Assembly: GCA_022764045.1 (NCBI GenBank)
Contig: JALERU010000091.1
Location: 1-53,082, forward strand
Direction: 5' to 3'
DNA from: Clostridiales bacterium
Lineage (GTDB): Bacteria; Bacillota; Clostridia; Oscillospirales; Oscillospiraceae
DNA length: 53,082 nucleotides
A program made the translations under genes and the position numbers. The notes under the pieces are model-generated. The model saw only the letters and a list, made by a program, of their open reading frames with translations, searched no databases and was not told the DNA's origin. Below, one piece after another: positions 16,927-24,753 of this stretch (position 1 is its first letter; each line of letters opens with the position of its first letter).

Positions 16927-17243
16927 GGGCAAAGCAAAGGAGAGAGCCGCAGCTCTCTCCTTTGGCGTGGAACATGGTTTACTTTGTCATGTTTTCGCAG
17001 AAGCGCATGAGAATGGTGGCAACCTGTGCTCGGGTGGCGCTGCCCTGGGGCTGGAGGGTGGTGGCGGAGACGCCGCCAATGAGCCCTTCCTGGTTGGCCC
17101 AGGACATGGCGTCCTTGGCGTAACCGCTGATCTGGGAAGCGTCGGTGAAGCCTGCCAGATCGGCCTTTTGGGTTACGTCATACCCCTTGAAGGAGGCGTA
17201 GCGGTACAGGATGGCCGCCATCTGCTCCCGGGTGATGGGGTCG
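16927..17243 (-). repeat. SLH 3'-end repeat, copy B (inverted partner at 2475-2791)
   Basis: The gap-free counterpart of copy A. 16927-16986 is the exact reverse complement of 2732-2791, and the rest encodes the third SLH domain. It marks recent duplication or gene conversion between the two surface-protein genes. Confidence 0.9.
16936..16963 (-). terminator. Intrinsic terminator of the second SLH gene
   Basis: The same 12-bp stem and TGCG loop as at 2755-2782, located 15 bp downstream of the stop codon on the minus strand. Confidence 0.75.
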
Positions 17244-19450
17244 TTGGGGTGGAAGGTGGTGGGAGAAGTGCCGTTCACCACGCCGTTGGCGGCGGCCCAG
17301 GCCACAGCCTTGGCATACCACTGATCTGCATCCACATCAGTGAAGGGGGAGGTGCCGGCAGCGGGTTCCTTCTCCAAACGGTAGAGGATGGTGACGATCA
17401 TGCCGCGGGTGGTGGTGGCATTGGGCTCGAAAATGTTCGTGCCGGTGCCGTTCATCATGCCCTTTTCGATGACGTAATCCACACCCTCGTGATACCACTG
17501 GGTGGTGTCCACGTCGGTGTACTTCTCAGCGGGGCAGACGTGGGTGGTGGGGATTTCCTTAAAGGTGGCGGTCACGTCTACCTTGGAGGCGGGCATCTTG
17601 AAGGTGTACTTGCCGTTGCCCTTGTCGGTGAGCTCCAGGACGTTGCCCTTGGCGTCGGTGACGGCCAGGCTGGACAGCTCGTAGCCCTCGTCGGGGGTGA
17701 CGGTGAGGGTGACGGTGCTGTTCTTCTTGGCGTACTTGGGGCTGACGGTGACCTTGCCGTTGTCCACGGCGGGAGCGGTGACGGAGTAGGACGGGGTGCT
17801 GGGCCCGCCGGAGGAGTAGGTGGTGACAGTGACGGTGCAGGTGGCGGAAAGAGCGCTGTCGTCGCTACCAACTTTAGCAGTGATCGTAGCCGTACCGTTC
17901 GCAACCGCAGTTACAACGCCGTTTGTAACCGTTGCCACATTTTCGTTGCTGGAAGTCCAGGTGACGGCCTTATTGGTGGCGTTTTCGGGCATTATGGTGG
18001 CATTCAGGGTGCCAGTTTTTTGGGCTTCGCGGTTGGTGTAAAGGGTCAGGGTGTTTTTATCCAGGGTGATGCTGGTAGCCTTGATCTCGGCTGGTGTCAC
18101 AGTAGTAGTTGTGCCGCCCTCGTTATTAGGAATGCTGGTGGCGGTACCGCCGTTCGCTAGATCTTGCTTGTCTTTACCAGGCTCTGTGACACTGCCATTT
18201 TCGGGGATGGTGACAGTGGTGGTGGTTTTACCGTCCGTACCTGTTTCCGTTTTCAAGGTAGGGGCCTCGTCTGGACTGCCCTGGATGATGGTGCCATTGG
18301 GCAGGATGACAGCGGCGTTTAGGATGTTGCTCTCGTCCTCGCTGGTTTTCGCGCCCTTGGCGAGAATGATGTTGCCGTAGTTGTCGACGTAGTTGTCGGC
18401 GGTGCCGTCGTCGCTTGTGTCGGTGCCCACGGTGATGGCAGTATCACCCTTTTTGATGGTAGAACCGTCCTCCAGGTCGATGGCCTGTTCTTTGCCTGCG
18501 GCGGTGGTGGTGATCTTGACGTCCTCGGTTGCGAGCGTCAGCGTGCCGCCCGAGGCCACGGTAATGGCCGAATTGCCAGAAGATGCGACCTCACTGAAAT
18601 CTATGGTCGTCTCGCCACCAGAGTTAACGTAGATAGCGGTTCCAACGGAGGAAATAGTGCTTCCAATTTCGCCCACGTCGGGTACGGTGCCTGCCAATTT
18701 TCCGCCGGACTGGACATTGATCAGCGGTTCGGTGGTCGTTCCAGTGACAGCCACACGGGCAAAGGTAGCTTGGCCGTTCTCATTCACAGTCATTTGTGCG
18801 TTGTCTGTGAAATTCACAGGGCCCTCAATGCCGCTGCCCCGTGTGTTACCAACAAAGTCCAGAGTCCCATTGACGATGACATCGTTCCCAAAGTTGTACG
18901 CAATCGTAGAGTTGGCGCCAAAGCCGCTGTTTTCAAACGAAACAGAGGCACCAGACTGAACTTCGATACCACCGGCAAAGGTGATGGAATGGTTATATAC
19001 ACCCAGATCACCGCCAACTTGAGAGGTACGAATAACAAGCTTGGAACAGGGGACTACAATTGAATCGGTGTTTGCGGCAAATGCGTCTGCGGTGGAGACA
19101 TTCCCTGCAAAGATAACTTGCGTATCGATCGTTTCTGTGTAGCCGGTTGAATTGATTGTAATGGTACACACGGCCGATGGATCAAGTATAAAGGAAGCTC
19201 CACCCATAGTTGAATTCTGGCTAACTATTTTTTTGTCGCCAAGATCTTCTAATACCGCTTTTATTGTTGGGTATTGTTCAGATGATGTTCCGGGGTAAGC
19301 AATTTGCGACCCTGCCATTTCTATATGGGTATGTGTAAACTCAACAGTAATGGACCCTTCAGCCGTTCTATTCTCAGATGCGGCAAATGCAACTGGAACA
19401 GCCTGACAGATCAGCAGCATAGAGAGAAAGAAGGTTAATATTTTCTTCAT
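16979..19450 (-). CDS. SLH-anchored surface protein with beta-helix-like passenger and bacterial Ig-like domain
   Basis: An 823-aa exported protein. A signal peptide (MKKILTFFLSMLLICQ, cleavage near AFA-AS) is followed by a repetitive region (about 80-400) rich in Gly, Thr, Asn and Val with phrases such as VNSGGETTIDF and VASGGTLTLA, suggesting a right-handed beta-helix. A Big_2 Ig-like domain (about 454-540: ITLDKNTLTLYTNREAQ, ATVTNGVVTAVANGTATITA), an InlB-type repeat (about 553-633) and three SLH domains (about 637-823) follow. The last two SLH domains and the terminator nearly match the first SLH gene. It lies 21 bp after the upstream secreted-protein gene and is probably in its operon. 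An adhesin or wall-layer protein is likely; no enzyme motif was seen. Confidence 0.9.
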   Translation of the reverse strand: MKKILTFFLSMLLICQAVPVAFAASENRTAEGSITVEFTHTHIEMAGSQIAYPGTSSEQYPTIKAVLEDLGDKKIVSQNSTMGGASFILDPSAVCTITINSTGYTETIDTQVIFAGNVSTADAFAANTDSIVVPCSKLVIRTSQVGGDLGVYNHSITFAGGIEVQSGASVSFENSGFGANSTIAYNFGNDVIVNGTLDFVGNTRGSGIEGPVNFTDNAQMTVNENGQATFARVAVTGTTTEPLINVQSGGKLAGTVPDVGEIGSTISSVGTAIYVNSGGETTIDFSEVASSGNSAITVASGGTLTLATEDVKITTTAAGKEQAIDLEDGSTIKKGDTAITVGTDTSDDGTADNYVDNYGNIILAKGAKTSEDESNILNAAVILPNGTIIQGSPDEAPTLKTETGTDGKTTTTVTIPENGSVTEPGKDKQDLANGGTATSIPNNEGGTTTTVTPAEIKATSITLDKNTLTLYTNREAQKTGTLNATIMPENATNKAVTWTSSNENVATVTNGVVTAVANGTATITAKVGSDDSALSATCTVTVTTYSSGGPSTPSYSVTAPAVDNGKVTVSPKYAKKNSTVTLTVTPDEGYELSSLAVTDAKGNVLELTDKGNGKYTFKMPASKVDVTATFKEIPTTHVCPAEKYTDVDTTQWYHEGVDYVIEKGMMNGTGTNIFEPNATTTRGMIVTILYRLEKEPAAGTSPFTDVDADQWYAKAVAWAAANGVVNGTSPTTFHPNDPITREQMAAILYRYASFKGYDVTQKADLAGFTDASQISGYAKDAMSWANQEGLIGGVSATTLQPQGSATRAQVATILMRFCENMTK

Positions 19451-19471
19451 GGTTACTATGTCCCTCTTTTA

Positions 19472-21055
19472 TTATGGTGCAATGACTGTAACGCTATCAA
19501 GCATTGTCCCGTTAGCTTTATAGGCGGCCACCGTGACAATTTCGGCAGGGGCGGTTCCGCCGCCTACAGGCTGTCCTTTCTCATTCACGGCATCAGAGAC
19601 ATATCGAGTAAAGCCATCTCCCAACGGGGTATTCGGAACATGATAGTAAAGGCTGTTATCCGAGTCTTTGAAAACCAGTTGTCCGCTAACTACACCAAAT
19701 AATGTGCCAACGTTTGAGTCAGCAAACCCATAAATTTTCAGCTCCGGAACAAACGTGTTGTCTGCTGTTGCTGCAATACTGCCCTTATCGATCCTTTGAG
19801 TTACAGCATACCGATCCGTTCCATAGAAACTACTGACTGCGCCATACCAAAGCTTAACATATGCCCCAACAGAAACCAAATAGTAACTAACATCGGTTTC
19901 GTTAGTTGGGCGTGTGACAGTAATCGTATCACCATCGTAGGAAGCTGCAAATCCGTCGAGGGCTATCCCTTCGCAAAGAGCTCCTCCGTTAACGATTTGA
20001 ACACGTTCGATATTTCGGTGGTTATCAGTGTCTACAACAGTTGAAGTAGACTCTTCAGCAAGCGGCATCAACACATCCTCAACGGCCTGCATATTACTCC
20101 CAAACTCGGACACAGGTGCGGCAAAATACTTGGCACCATTTGTACCGCGGATCATGCCGCTGTTCTTACAGCCCGTAATGGTAAGATACAGTGAATCTAC
20201 AAGGACCTTTCCCTCAACAGAGGACGAGTTGCCAAAGAACATGCCAGCATATTGCATGGTCACGTCACCGTTATTCACACAGTTTTCAAACTTATACTTG
20301 CAGGCTTCGCCAACAAAAAGAGGGTAATATCCGTGGAACACACTGCCATAGATGTTACCAGTAATTTTGGCATCATTGACGCAGTTGGTCATGGTTATGC
20401 CGCCCGAGGGAGCACAGTAAACAAAGGGGGCATAGTTGGACTGATCGGAATTGGTCAGAGAGATATTGCCTGTAACGGTTACGTTTTCCATCGTGAGGTG
20501 ATAACTTTTGCCGCCCAGAGTGGAGGGCATAAAGGTGATGAAGGAAGCGGAACCCATTTCCTTCGTTGTGTTGTCAACTTTGTGCTCGAAAATCAAATTC
20601 TTGATGGTTCCGCCGATGACGGAGTAGATCAGGGCACAGTTATTAGGGATACCAAAGATCTTGGGGTACCGGACTTCACCGTTATAAGTTCCCTCAACGC
20701 CTTCTAAGGTGCCATAGAAGTAGTTAATGTAGCCATTCCATTCACTGACAGAGTTGCCGAGTTTGGTAAGATCCAGGTCTCCCGTGACATGGAATTTTTT
20801 GTTTGCATACCACTCGTTTTGGGTGACCAAAGCAAAGTCAGCTTCATTCTTGATTACGTAGTAGCCTTCCTCGTCAACCTCCAAATCGCTGACACTGGCG
20901 GGCATGATGGGGTCGAGTTCCGCATTTGGGATCTCTCTCACCTCGCCATTGGGCAGGGTGATGGTGTCGGGCTGGTCGTCCGCCGCAAACGCCGCAGGCG
21001 CAAGGGAAAGCATCAGGCAAAACGCCATCAGCAGGGACAAAAAGCGCTTTTTCAT
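19472..21055 (-). CDS. Secreted hypothetical protein, beta-helix/GLUG-like
   Basis: A 527-aa protein with a clear signal peptide (MKKRFLSLLMAFCLMLSLAP, cleavage near AFA-AD). The mature part starts with a propeptide-like acidic stretch, then EEGYYVIKNEADFALVTQN, and Asn/Gly-rich repeats such as IGGTIKNLIFE, TMTNCVNDAKITGNIYGS and FENCVNNGDVTMQYAG, of the GLUG/parallel-beta type found in gut surface proteins. It has no SLH domain, sortase motif or membrane anchor, so it may be released or held by its SLH partner encoded 21 bp downstream. ATG 21055 has AGGAGGAA; the upstream extension lies in a structured leader. The sequence is AT-richer than the genome average. Function unknown. Confidence 0.8.
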   Translation of the reverse strand: MKKRFLSLLMAFCLMLSLAPAAFAADDQPDTITLPNGEVREIPNAELDPIMPASVSDLEVDEEGYYVIKNEADFALVTQNEWYANKKFHVTGDLDLTKLGNSVSEWNGYINYFYGTLEGVEGTYNGEVRYPKIFGIPNNCALIYSVIGGTIKNLIFEHKVDNTTKEMGSASFITFMPSTLGGKSYHLTMENVTVTGNISLTNSDQSNYAPFVYCAPSGGITMTNCVNDAKITGNIYGSVFHGYYPLFVGEACKYKFENCVNNGDVTMQYAGMFFGNSSSVEGKVLVDSLYLTITGCKNSGMIRGTNGAKYFAAPVSEFGSNMQAVEDVLMPLAEESTSTVVDTDNHRNIERVQIVNGGALCEGIALDGFAASYDGDTITVTRPTNETDVSYYLVSVGAYVKLWYGAVSSFYGTDRYAVTQRIDKGSIAATADNTFVPELKIYGFADSNVGTLFGVVSGQLVFKDSDNSLYYHVPNTPLGDGFTRYVSDAVNEKGQPVGGGTAPAEIVTVAAYKANGTMLDSVTVIAP

Positions 21056-21180
21056 GGTGTGTTCCTCCTTATTGTTGATTTCGGTCATGTTCCGCCTACC
21101 TCCGTAGGCTGAGGTAAAAGCCGCACCATGGCGCACAAGACCATGGGCGGTGCGAGGGGTCAGAAATTACCTCACCTCCC
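21056..21180 (-). promoter_or_regulatory. Structured 5' leader of the surface-protein operon
   Basis: Read on the minus strand, the leader holds CCTCGCACCGCCCATGG followed by CGCCATGGTGCGG, which can fold into an imperfect long stem, and then GCCTAC-GGAG-GTAGGC, a perfect 6-bp stem with a four-base loop. The second hairpin hides a Shine-Dalgarno-like GGAGG. No known riboswitch consensus was recognised. It may control read-through or translation of the two surface genes. Confidence 0.45.
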
Positions 21181-21185
21181 ATTGA

Positions 21186-21213
21186 TTTACAAAAACGTAT
21201 ACATTTTTGTAAA
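21186..21213. repeat. 28-bp near-perfect palindrome between serine recombinase and surface operon
   Basis: TTTACAAAAA (21186-21195) and TTTTTGTAAA (21204-21213) flank CGTATACA, whose GTATAC core is itself symmetric; only one base pair breaks the symmetry. Its size and central symmetry resemble a small serine-recombinase crossover site, but a dimeric repressor operator fits as well. The rest of 21181-21360 is AT-rich and shows no other gene. Confidence 0.6.
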
Positions 21214-21360
21214 CTGGCCAATCTGACAATTTATATTTAATATAGCATAGATTTTCCATTTTGACCATACTGTATTTTCAAAAACATTGCCATTTTTCAC
21301 AAATTCTTTCCTTACTATCCCAATGTTAGGAAGGTATATTTTTTTGCAGTCCGGCTTTCT

Positions 21361-21969
21361 TTACAACACGTTAGACGCCTCAAAAAGCCCCGCCCGGTAC
21401 CGAAAGGTGGACAGAGGGAGGCCACATTCCGCCGCTGCTGCCACGCCGGTAATTGCGCCGTCCTTCCACCGCTGGTAGACGCTGGGGAAGTTCTCTGGCA
21501 GGGGCTGGGGCGGGCGGCCGAAGCGTACCCCCTTGGCCTTGGCCGCGGCGATGCCCTCCGCCTGGCGCTGGCGGATGTTGACCCGCTCGTTTTCTGCCAC
21601 GAAGGAGAGGACCTGCAGGACGATGTCGCTGAGAAAGGTCCCCATCAGGTCCTTGCCCCGGCGGGTGTCCAGCAGGGGCATGTCCAGGACCACGATGTCC
21701 ACCCCTTTTTCCTTGGTGAGCAGGCGCCATTGGGCCTGGATCTCCTCATAGTTCCTGCCCAGGCGGTCGATACTCTTGACGTAGAGAAGGTCGTCTTTTT
21801 TGAGCTTTCGCAGGAGTTTTTGGTAGTTTGGGCGGTTGAAGTCCTTGCCGGATTGCTTGTCCAAAAAGATGTTTCGGGCCGGGATCTCTACCTCCCGCAG
21901 GGCGGTGAGCTGCCTGGCCTCGTTTTGTTCTCGGGTGCTTACGCGGATGTAGCCATAGGTTTTTACCAT
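21361..21969 (-). CDS. Small serine recombinase (resolvase/invertase family)
   Basis: A 202-aa protein with the full catalytic domain: TYGYIRVSTREQNEARQ with the catalytic Ser near residue 10, LDKQSGKDFNRPNYQKLL, LYVKSIDRLGRNYEEI, and VAENERVNIRQRQAEGIAAAKAKGVRFGRP leading to a Hin-like HTH (ITGVAAAAECGLPLSTFRYR). This is the size of invertases and resolvases, not of large transposon recombinases. ATG 21969 fits the family start. It sits alone beside a surface-protein operon, a common place for phase-variation enzymes, but no pair of inverted sites was found around it. Confidence 0.93.
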   Translation of the reverse strand: MVKTYGYIRVSTREQNEARQLTALREVEIPARNIFLDKQSGKDFNRPNYQKLLRKLKKDDLLYVKSIDRLGRNYEEIQAQWRLLTKEKGVDIVVLDMPLLDTRRGKDLMGTFLSDIVLQVLSFVAENERVNIRQRQAEGIAAAKAKGVRFGRPPQPLPENFPSVYQRWKDGAITGVAAAAECGLPLSTFRYRAGLFEASNVL

Positions 21970-22063
21970 GGTGTCGCCTCCCTTTTGGTGATTCCCCTCT
22001 ATCATACCGTCTGGGGAGGGGGAGCTTCCACAGCAGTGTATGACGGGTCTTCCGACAGGACGG

Positions 22064-22110
22064 AAAAAGACGCCGGCCTTCGTCCGAAGGGACGAGGGCC
22101 GGCGCCTTTT
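22064..22110 (-). terminator. Terminator of the MATE gene
   Basis: On the minus strand GCGCCGGCC…GGCCGGCGTC forms a long stem with an inner CGTCCCTTCGGACG stem-loop, followed by TTTTTCCG. It begins just after the MATE stop codon. Confidence 0.85.
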
Positions 22111-22115
22111 GTGGG

Positions 22116-23474
22116 TTACGGGGCCGGCGGCGGGGATTTCAGCCAGCGGCCTCTTTTATAATGGATGATTAGAATCACGGCGGTGAAGAACCAGGAGACG
22201 GGGTAGCAGATGGAAATTCCAAGCAGGGTGCTCCAGTGGGGCACGATGAAAAGGACCCAGAGAATCCGCAGGCCGCAGATCCCCCCCACGCTGATGAGCA
22301 TAGGAACCAGGGCGTCGCCGGCCCCCCGGAGGGCGTTGGCGATGACCTCGATAAAGGTCCAGATGAAGTAGAAGGGGACAAAATAGTAGGTAATCTGGAT
22401 GGCGTAGCGGATGACCTGGGGGTTGTCGGTAAACAGCCGGAAGCAGTACCGGGCAAAGAAGAGCAGCAGGAGGGACAGCACCACCGTCACTACCAGGGCG
22501 ATTTTCAGGCAGACCCGGACGCTGGCCTTCATGCGGTCGTATTTTCCCGCCCCGTAGTTCTGGCCCACAAAGGCCATGATGGCCACGCCGAAGGAGATGA
22601 TGAGGGACCAGTAGATGCCGTCCACCTTGTTGGTGGCCGACCAGGCGGCCACGGTGTCGGTGCCCAGGTTGTTGATGGGGACCTGGATGAGGAGGTTGGA
22701 CAGGGCGTACATGGAGCTCTCGATGGCGGCGGGAACCCCGATGCCCAGAATGTGCAGCAGGGTGGCCCGGTGGATGCGGATCTGCCGGGGGTGGAGCTGG
22801 TAGGCCTCTTTGGTCCGGCCCAGTTGAACCAGCACCAGCAGGGCGCTGACCAGGTTGGCCAGGGCGGTGGCGATGGCGGCGCCGGCCACCCCCAGGTGGA
22901 AGCCGGCCACAAAGAGGAGGTCCAGCACGATGTTCAGTAGGCAGCAGACCACCAAGTAATACAGGGGCCGCCGGGCGTCCCCCACGGCCCGGAGAATGCC
23001 AGAGCCCATGTTGAAGAGCAGGGTGGGGATGGTCCCCAGGAAGTACAGCCGGAGATACAGGGTGGCGTCGGCCATGATCTCCTGGGGGTTTTTGGTCCAG
23101 GTCAGGGCGTTGGGGGCCAGCAGAATGCCCAGCACGGTGATGCAGGCCCCTGCCAGCAGGCTGAAGGCGATGGAGGAGTGGACGGCCCGGGTGAGCTTCT
23201 CCCGGTCCTCGGCCCCGTAGCCATGGGAGATAACCACCGTGGCCCCAGAGGACAGGCCGGTGAAGACCCCCACCACCAGTTGCACGATGAGGGCGGCGGA
23301 GCCTCCCACGGCAGCCAGGGCGTCAGAGCCCACGAACTGCCCCACAATGACGGCGTCTACCGTGGCGTAGAGCTGCTGGAAGAGAGTCCCCGCGGCGATG
23401 GGGAGGAGAAAGAGAAGCAGCTGCTTCCAGATGACGCCCTGGGTCAGGTCCAGATTTTTCTTCGGATGGGCCAT
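22116..23474 (-). CDS. MATE family efflux transporter
   Basis: A 452-aa protein with 12 predicted membrane helices. It begins DLTQGVIWKQLLLFLLPIAAGTLFQQLY, then DAVIVGQFVGSDALAAVGGS, the family signature, repeated in the second half as AWSATNKVDGIYWSLIISFGVAIMAFVGQNYGA-like sequence. Such proteins export drugs or metabolites using H+ or Na+ gradients. ATG 23474 follows GGAAGGAG. The gene is monocistronic, bounded by a terminator and a dyad-containing upstream region. The substrate is unknown. Confidence 0.94.
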   Translation of the reverse strand: MAHPKKNLDLTQGVIWKQLLLFLLPIAAGTLFQQLYATVDAVIVGQFVGSDALAAVGGSAALIVQLVVGVFTGLSSGATVVISHGYGAEDREKLTRAVHSSIAFSLLAGACITVLGILLAPNALTWTKNPQEIMADATLYLRLYFLGTIPTLLFNMGSGILRAVGDARRPLYYLVVCCLLNIVLDLLFVAGFHLGVAGAAIATALANLVSALLVLVQLGRTKEAYQLHPRQIRIHRATLLHILGIGVPAAIESSMYALSNLLIQVPINNLGTDTVAAWSATNKVDGIYWSLIISFGVAIMAFVGQNYGAGKYDRMKASVRVCLKIALVVTVVLSLLLLFFARYCFRLFTDNPQVIRYAIQITYYFVPFYFIWTFIEVIANALRGAGDALVPMLISVGGICGLRILWVLFIVPHWSTLLGISICYPVSWFFTAVILIIHYKRGRWLKSPPPAP

Positions 23475-23563
23475 GGGAAAAACTCCTTCCAAGCCAGCTC
23501 CCCCAAGTGGAGAGACCAAGAGACGCCCCAAACCGGGACGCCTCGACAGACTTTTTATTTTGT

Positions 23564-23580
23564 GCTATGATAGCCATAGC
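23564..23580. promoter_or_regulatory. Dyad upstream of the MATE gene
   Basis: GCTATG (23564-23569) and CATAGC (23575-23580) form an inverted repeat about 90 bp before the MATE start. It could be an operator; no adjacent regulator is obvious. Confidence 0.35.
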
Positions 23581-23602
23581 AAGACCGAGCCAATGGAACT
23601 AC

Positions 23603-23659
23603 GCATTGTGACAATGCCGCGCGAATCAACCGCATAGGGGCTGATTCGTAGACATTATC
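23603..23659 (+). repeat. Multi-hairpin intergenic element, copy 1
   Basis: GCATTG-TGA-CAATGC forms one hairpin, and GAATCAACCGC with GGGCTGATTC (23622-23647) forms another. The segment 23616-23659 matches the reverse complement of 48661-48705 at about 41 of 45 positions and ends with the same GTAGACATTATC. It lies between the MATE gene and the DUF1643 gene. Confidence 0.75.
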
Positions 23660-23723
23660 ATAGAAGAAAACGGTCAAAAATGCAAGACCTCCGCTGAAAA
23701 AAGCCGGAGAGAGGGAGGATTTT

Positions 23724-24335
23724 ATGCACATTCCCACCTGCCAGACCCAGGCGCTGGATATTTTGACCTTTGAGCAGGCCCTGGTCCCCACCCAATGGGA
23801 TTTTGACCGGGAAAAATGGCTCTATGTTCCCGACCACTACGCCGACTACCGGTACCTGCTGGGAACCCGGGGGAAGAATCCCCTCATCTGCATCGGTATC
23901 AACCCCTCTACCGCCGCACCGGACGATCTGGACAACACTCTGAAATCCGTCGCCCGCATCGCCGCCGGAAACGGCTACGACAGCTGGATCATGTTCAACG
24001 TCTACGCCCAGCGGGCCACCCGGCCGGAGGACATGGACCTGGCATGCAACCAAGCCCTCCACCGGGAGAACATGGCGGCCTTTCGCTATGTTCTGGGCCA
24101 GGTGGGGAAGGGGTTCGCCCCCGCCATCTGGGCGGCCTGGGGAACCATCATCGAAAAGCGCCCCTATCTGCGGGACTGCGTCCGGGAGATGGCAGCCATC
24201 GGCACGGAATACGGCGCCCAGTGGCTGTGCGCCGGGAAGCGGTCCAAGAAGGGACATCCCCACCACCCCCTGTATCTGCGAAAGGATGAGAAGGTGCGGG
24301 ACTTTGACGTGGAGGAATATCTGGACAGCCTGTGA
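23724..24335 (+). CDS. DUF1643 domain protein
   Basis: A 203-aa soluble protein. The family hallmarks are visible: PLICIGINPSTAAPDDLDNT near residue 55, SVARIAAGNGYDSWIMFNVYAQRATRPEDMD, IWAAWGTIIEKRPYL and HPHHPLYLRK. DUF1643 has no proven function; members occur on chromosomes, plasmids and phages. GGGAGGAT precedes the ATG. The gene is transcribed alone, with a multi-hairpin repeat upstream and a terminator downstream. Confidence 0.92.
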   Translation: MHIPTCQTQALDILTFEQALVPTQWDFDREKWLYVPDHYADYRYLLGTRGKNPLICIGINPSTAAPDDLDNTLKSVARIAAGNGYDSWIMFNVYAQRATRPEDMDLACNQALHRENMAAFRYVLGQVGKGFAPAIWAAWGTIIEKRPYLRDCVREMAAIGTEYGAQWLCAGKRSKKGHPHHPLYLRKDEKVRDFDVEEYLDSL

Positions 24336-24352
24336 GGGCGACAAAACAGACC

Positions 24353-24384
24353 AAAACCGGCAGGAGAAGATCCTGCCGGTTTTT
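24353..24384. terminator. Bidirectional terminator between DUF1643 and XRE genes
   Basis: AAAACCGGCAGGA and TCCTGCCGGTTTT form a perfect 13-bp stem with a GAAGA loop, with T-runs in both directions. The flanking genes converge. Confidence 0.9.
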
Positions 24385-24396
24385 CGTCGAGGGACG

Positions 24397-24621
24397 TTAT
24401 GCCTTGGGAAAGGGGAGAAGAAGATCAGATACACCACAGATGTAATCCATGTTGACATTGTAGGTTTTGGCTAAGAGGATGATGCTATCCAGAGGAATGC
24501 GGGTTTTCCCCAGTTCGTAGTCGGAATAGGTCTTCTGCCCAACGTTTAACAGGGCGGCAACTTCCTTTTGAGAGAGAAATCGGAGTTCCCTCAGCTGGCG
24601 GATGCGTTTCGTATAGTGCAT
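24397..24621 (-). CDS. Small XRE-family regulator
   Basis: A 74-aa Cro/C1-type HTH protein: RIRQLRELRFLSQKEVAALLNVGQKTYSDYELGKTRIPLDSIILLAKTYNVNMDYICG. It diverges from the membrane-protein/HTH_34 pair starting at 24754. The intergenic region holds ACTCTA half-sites, so it may repress that pair and itself. The Gly-Gln-Lys-Thr-Tyr form of the recognition helix is the type used by clostridial phage-like and housekeeping XRE repressors. Confidence 0.9.
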   Translation of the reverse strand: MHYTKRIRQLRELRFLSQKEVAALLNVGQKTYSDYELGKTRIPLDSIILLAKTYNVNMDYICGVSDLLLPFPKA

Positions 24622-24658
24622 GAAATCACCTCGAAAGAATTATAGCACAGAGGATAAA

Positions 24659-24731
24659 ACTCTATCAAGAGAAAACCTGGCTGGTTTTTCTTGACAAATG
24701 GGCTGTTTTCATATACTCTATTTTATAGAGT
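24659..24731 (+). promoter_or_regulatory. Promoter and ACTCTA operator sites of the 24.75-25.8 kb pair
   Basis: TTGACA (24691-24696) and TATACT (24712-24717) form a promoter with a short 15-bp spacer. ACTCTA-TTTTA-TAGAGT (24715-24731) is a perfect dyad overlapping the -10 element, and a further ACTCTAT half-site lies at 24659-24665. The layout suggests repression by the divergent XRE protein or the HTH_34 protein. Confidence 0.55.
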
Positions 24732-24753
24732 AATCTTGAAAGGAGAGAAGTGT

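Noticed and set aside
21056..21180. Cyclic-di-GMP (GEMM) riboswitch in the surface-operon leader
   Set aside because: The GCCTAC…GTAGGC stem recalls part of it, but the conserved GCAAA-type core blocks are missing.
21056..21360. Invertible promoter between two inverted repeats in front of the surface operon
   Set aside because: No pair of inverted repeats flanking a promoter was found; only the single 28-bp palindrome is present.
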